Of a stretch of DNA of 9,277 nucleotides, positions 7,646-9,277 are shown in pieces. A program made the translations under genes and the position numbers. The stretch comes from Burkholderiales bacterium. GTDB taxonomy: Bacteria; Pseudomonadota; Gammaproteobacteria; Burkholderiales; Burkholderiaceae_C. The notes below the pieces were generated by a model, which did not search any database, had not been told where the DNA came from, and worked only from the letters and a program-made list of their open reading frames with translations. Numbering within the stretch: position 1 is the stretch's first letter; each line of letters begins with the position of its first letter. The stretch spans positions 1 through 9,277 of the forward strand of contig CANGHQ010000041.1 of the NCBI GenBank assembly GCA_947453585.1. The letters are read 5' to 3'.

Positions 7646-7706
7646 GTAGTGCTTTGCTAAAAGTTGGATGGAACGCGCATACTAACCACGAATTGCGGTG
7701 CACTAC
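7646..7706 (-). promoter_or_regulatory. inverted repeat spanning the leader of the binding-protein gene
   Basis: In the 85-base gap between the oxidase and the binding-protein genes, GTAGTGC (7646-7652) and GCACTAC (7700-7706) are exact reverse complements 47 bases apart. On the - strand transcript the downstream arm ends one base before the ATG of the binding-protein gene, so pairing would close off the place where ribosomes bind. This could tune how much receptor is made compared with the oxidase, but a 7-base match across 47 bases may be chance. No clear -35/-10 pair is visible in the gap. Confidence 0.25.
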
Positions 7707-7729
7707 TCACCAAAACCGACGCCGGGCCC

Positions 7730-9163
7730 TTACAACTCGTCCTGCATCCAATACCACTTGTACAAAAAGAACTGCCCAAAGCGGCGAAATGGCGCAAAGG
7801 CTTGCGAGCGCACCACGTTAAACAGGTTGGGGTATTCCAGCGCCGAGTGGTAGATCGGCAGTTTGAACACCGCGTCATTTCCGTCCTTGCCCGCCACCCG
7901 CTGCGCCAGGCGCTTGCCCGCCCAGGTAGAAAACGACACGCCGTTGCCGCCGTAGCCCAGCGCGTGCCACACGGTTTGCGCCGGGTCGGGCCGAACAATG
8001 CGCGGCATCATGTCGTGGCTCACGTCCACCCAGCCCCACCAGGAATGCTCGATGGCAATGCCCGCGAGCGGCGGAAACTTGCGCGCAATCGCGTCAGTCA
8101 GCAGCAAGAGGTGGCCGGGGTCTTCGGCATCCGCACCCGATATCGAGCTGCGGCTGCCCAACTGCAGCCGGTTGTCGGGCAAAAGGCGGTAGTAAAAGCG
8201 CAACGTGCGCGTGTCCGTCATGAAGGTGTGCGAGCGAAAGTTGCAGGCTGCCAACTCGGCGGCGGTCAGCACCCGCGTGGTGACCGAGTTCGACAGGATG
8301 GGCAGAATCTTGTTCTTGAGCATCGGGTTGAGCGCCTGCCCGGTGTAGCCGCCGGTGCAAACCGCCACCCGCTTGGCGCGCACCACGCCGCCCGGGGTTT
8401 GCAGGTGGTGAATGCCGCCCACGGTGGTCCAGCCCTGCACCGGACTGGCGGTGTGCACTTTCACGCCCAGGGCGCGCGCCTTGCGCATCAGGCCAAAGGT
8501 AAATTTAAGCGGATGCACGCCCACGCCGTCGGGCTCCCACATGGCTGCGTGCGCGTCGCGCTCGTCGCAATGCTGCTCGCGAAACTCTTGGGCGGTGAGC
8601 ATCTTGGCCTTGTAGCCAAATATGTCGCGCCGCACGCGGGTTTGCTCTTCCAGGTAGGCCACTTTTTCTTTGCGATGCGCCACGTACAAATGGCCGCCGT
8701 CAATGGCGTCGCAGTCAATCTCTTGCGTGAGCGCCTTGAAGTTGTCAAAGCCGGTGCGGATTTCGGTGTCCAGCGCTTTGGCCGTGTCCATGCCCCAGCG
8801 TTCAATCCACTGCGAGCGCGTCAGGCGCCCGCTGGCGTTTTGGCCCTGGCCGCCGCTGCGGCTCGAACAGCCCCAGGCGGTCTGGTTGGCCTCTAACACC
8901 ACGGCCGAGATGCCATGGTCTTGCGCCAGGTACAGCGCGGTCGACATGCCAGTCGAGCCCGAGCCGATCACCACTACGTCCACGTCAAAGTCGTGCGTCA
9001 CCGGGCCGTCGTCCTCGGGCGGCGTGCCTGCGCTGGCCACCCAGTAGGTGGGGGCGTATTCGCGTCCGGCGCCGGGGTTGGCGGCTACCAGCGGGTCGTA
9101 TTGCGGGTCGTAGCGGATATCTGGGCGAATATCGCCACCCTGGGTGTGCAAGGCGCTAGTCAT
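7730..9163 (-). CDS. FAD-dependent oxidoreductase of the DAO family (PuuB/OrdL-like amine oxidase)
   Basis: A 477-residue cytosolic flavoenzyme without a signal peptide. The FAD-binding fold begins at about 62: 'VDVVVIGSGSTGMSTALYLA' contains GxGxxG at 67-72, and the ribose-binding acid is E91 in VVLEA. The 'SSRSGGQ' block (100-106), 'ERWGMDTAKAL', 'IDCDAIDGGHLYVA', 'GVHPLKFTFGLMRKARALG', 'YYRLLPDNRLQLGSRS' and 'GYGGNGVSFSTWAGKRLA' match, in order, segments of gamma-glutamylputrescine oxidase PuuB and OrdL relatives. Such enzymes oxidise a C-N bond with oxygen, giving an aldehyde or imine and hydrogen peroxide. The substrate here is unknown. About 30 extra N-terminal residues precede the usual YAPTYW-like start; no other ATG fits. 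It follows the NTF2-like gene by 14 bases and precedes the importer, so it likely acts on the imported compound. It could equally be an amino-acid or sarcosine-type oxidase. Confidence 0.85.
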   Translation of the reverse strand: MTSALHTQGGDIRPDIRYDPQYDPLVAANPGAGREYAPTYWVASAGTPPEDDGPVTHDFDVDVVVIGSGSTGMSTALYLAQDHGISAVVLEANQTAWGCSSRSGGQGQNASGRLTRSQWIERWGMDTAKALDTEIRTGFDNFKALTQEIDCDAIDGGHLYVAHRKEKVAYLEEQTRVRRDIFGYKAKMLTAQEFREQHCDERDAHAAMWEPDGVGVHPLKFTFGLMRKARALGVKVHTASPVQGWTTVGGIHHLQTPGGVVRAKRVAVCTGGYTGQALNPMLKNKILPILSNSVTTRVLTAAELAACNFRSHTFMTDTRTLRFYYRLLPDNRLQLGSRSSISGADAEDPGHLLLLTDAIARKFPPLAGIAIEHSWWGWVDVSHDMMPRIVRPDPAQTVWHALGYGGNGVSFSTWAGKRLAQRVAGKDGNDAVFKLPIYHSALEYPNLFNVVRSQAFAPFRRFGQFFLYKWYWMQDEL

Positions 9164-9177
9164 GGCGGGGTGCGGTT

Positions 9178-9277
9178 TTATTTGCGGGCGGGCAGGTTGG
9201 GGCGGGCTTTGCGGAACGCGTTTTTCACCGCAATCTTGCCGTCCTTGAAGGTGAAGATGTCCACGCCGTCGCTCTCA
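9178..9277 (-). CDS. NTF2/SnoaL-like family protein, C-terminal fragment (cut by window edge)
   Basis: The frame enters from the right edge and ends in TAA at 9178-9180, giving the last 32 complete codons. The visible end, 'DGVDIFTFKDGKIAVKNAFR' then 'KARPNLPARK', is the typical last strand and tail of small NTF2-like (SnoaL) proteins, in which 'D.F.FkdGKI..K..yrK.rp' recurs. These are single-domain cone-shaped proteins of about 120-150 residues. Some are isomerases, cyclases or hydrolases; many are of unknown function. The stop is only 14 bases before the oxidase start, so the two are cotranscribed. In context it could handle the unstable imine or aldehyde made by the oxidase, but that is inference. 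The call rests on a short piece. Confidence 0.7.
   Translation of the reverse strand, partial: ESDGVDIFTFKDGKIAVKNAFRKARPNLPARK

Noticed and set aside
7664..8896. A 410-codon + strand frame opposite the oxidase
   Set aside because: Antisense shadow of a well-supported FAD enzyme; composition is Arg/His/Gly/Val-rich with no domain.

Overview
The window looks like chromosomal DNA of a beta-proteobacterium, most likely order Burkholderiales, family Comamonadaceae. This rests on the high GC, the strong G/C third-position bias in the transport genes, and the family mix: a LysR regulator, a Dpp-type peptide importer and a PuuB-like oxidase. It is inferred from style, since no rRNA or marker gene is present.

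Layout. Bases 1-1065 read on the + strand: the tail of a LysR-type regulator (1-195), a 264-base spacer with an AT-rich perfect hairpin (245-264), then a uracil-DNA glycosylase superfamily gene (460-1065) with the four-cysteine pattern of iron-sulfur family members. Everything from about 1216 to the right edge reads on the - strand and converges on the glycosylase gene. Bases 1066-1215 hold short repeats and hairpins but no gene.

The main unit is a - strand gene string from the right edge: the end of an NTF2/SnoaL-like protein (9178-9277), a cytosolic FAD-dependent amine-oxidase-type enzyme of the PuuB/DAO family (7730-9163), a periplasmic family 5 substrate-binding protein (6052-7644), two inner-membrane permeases (5057-6031, 4200-5060) and two ATPases (3187-4200, 2144-3190). 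The four membrane and ATPase genes overlap by 1 to 4 bases, so they are almost certainly one translationally coupled operon. Together they form a complete five-part importer of the Dpp/Opp class. A catabolic flavoenzyme directly upstream suggests that the cargo is an amine, amino acid derivative or small peptide that is oxidised after uptake. The substrate cannot be read from the sequence.

Downstream of the transporter on the same strand are two small unrecognised genes, 1646-2059 and 1389-1625. The second appears broken: a protein-like reading frame of 58 codons continues directly after its stop, offset by one base (1216-1392), so the original product was probably about 135 residues. This low-conservation stretch between the glycosylase gene and the transporter is the accessory-looking part of the window. 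I found no CRISPR array, tRNA, rRNA, transposase or clear phage gene. The most notable observations are the oxidase/NTF2/importer linkage, the matched four-cysteine C-termini of both ATPases, and the probable frameshift.
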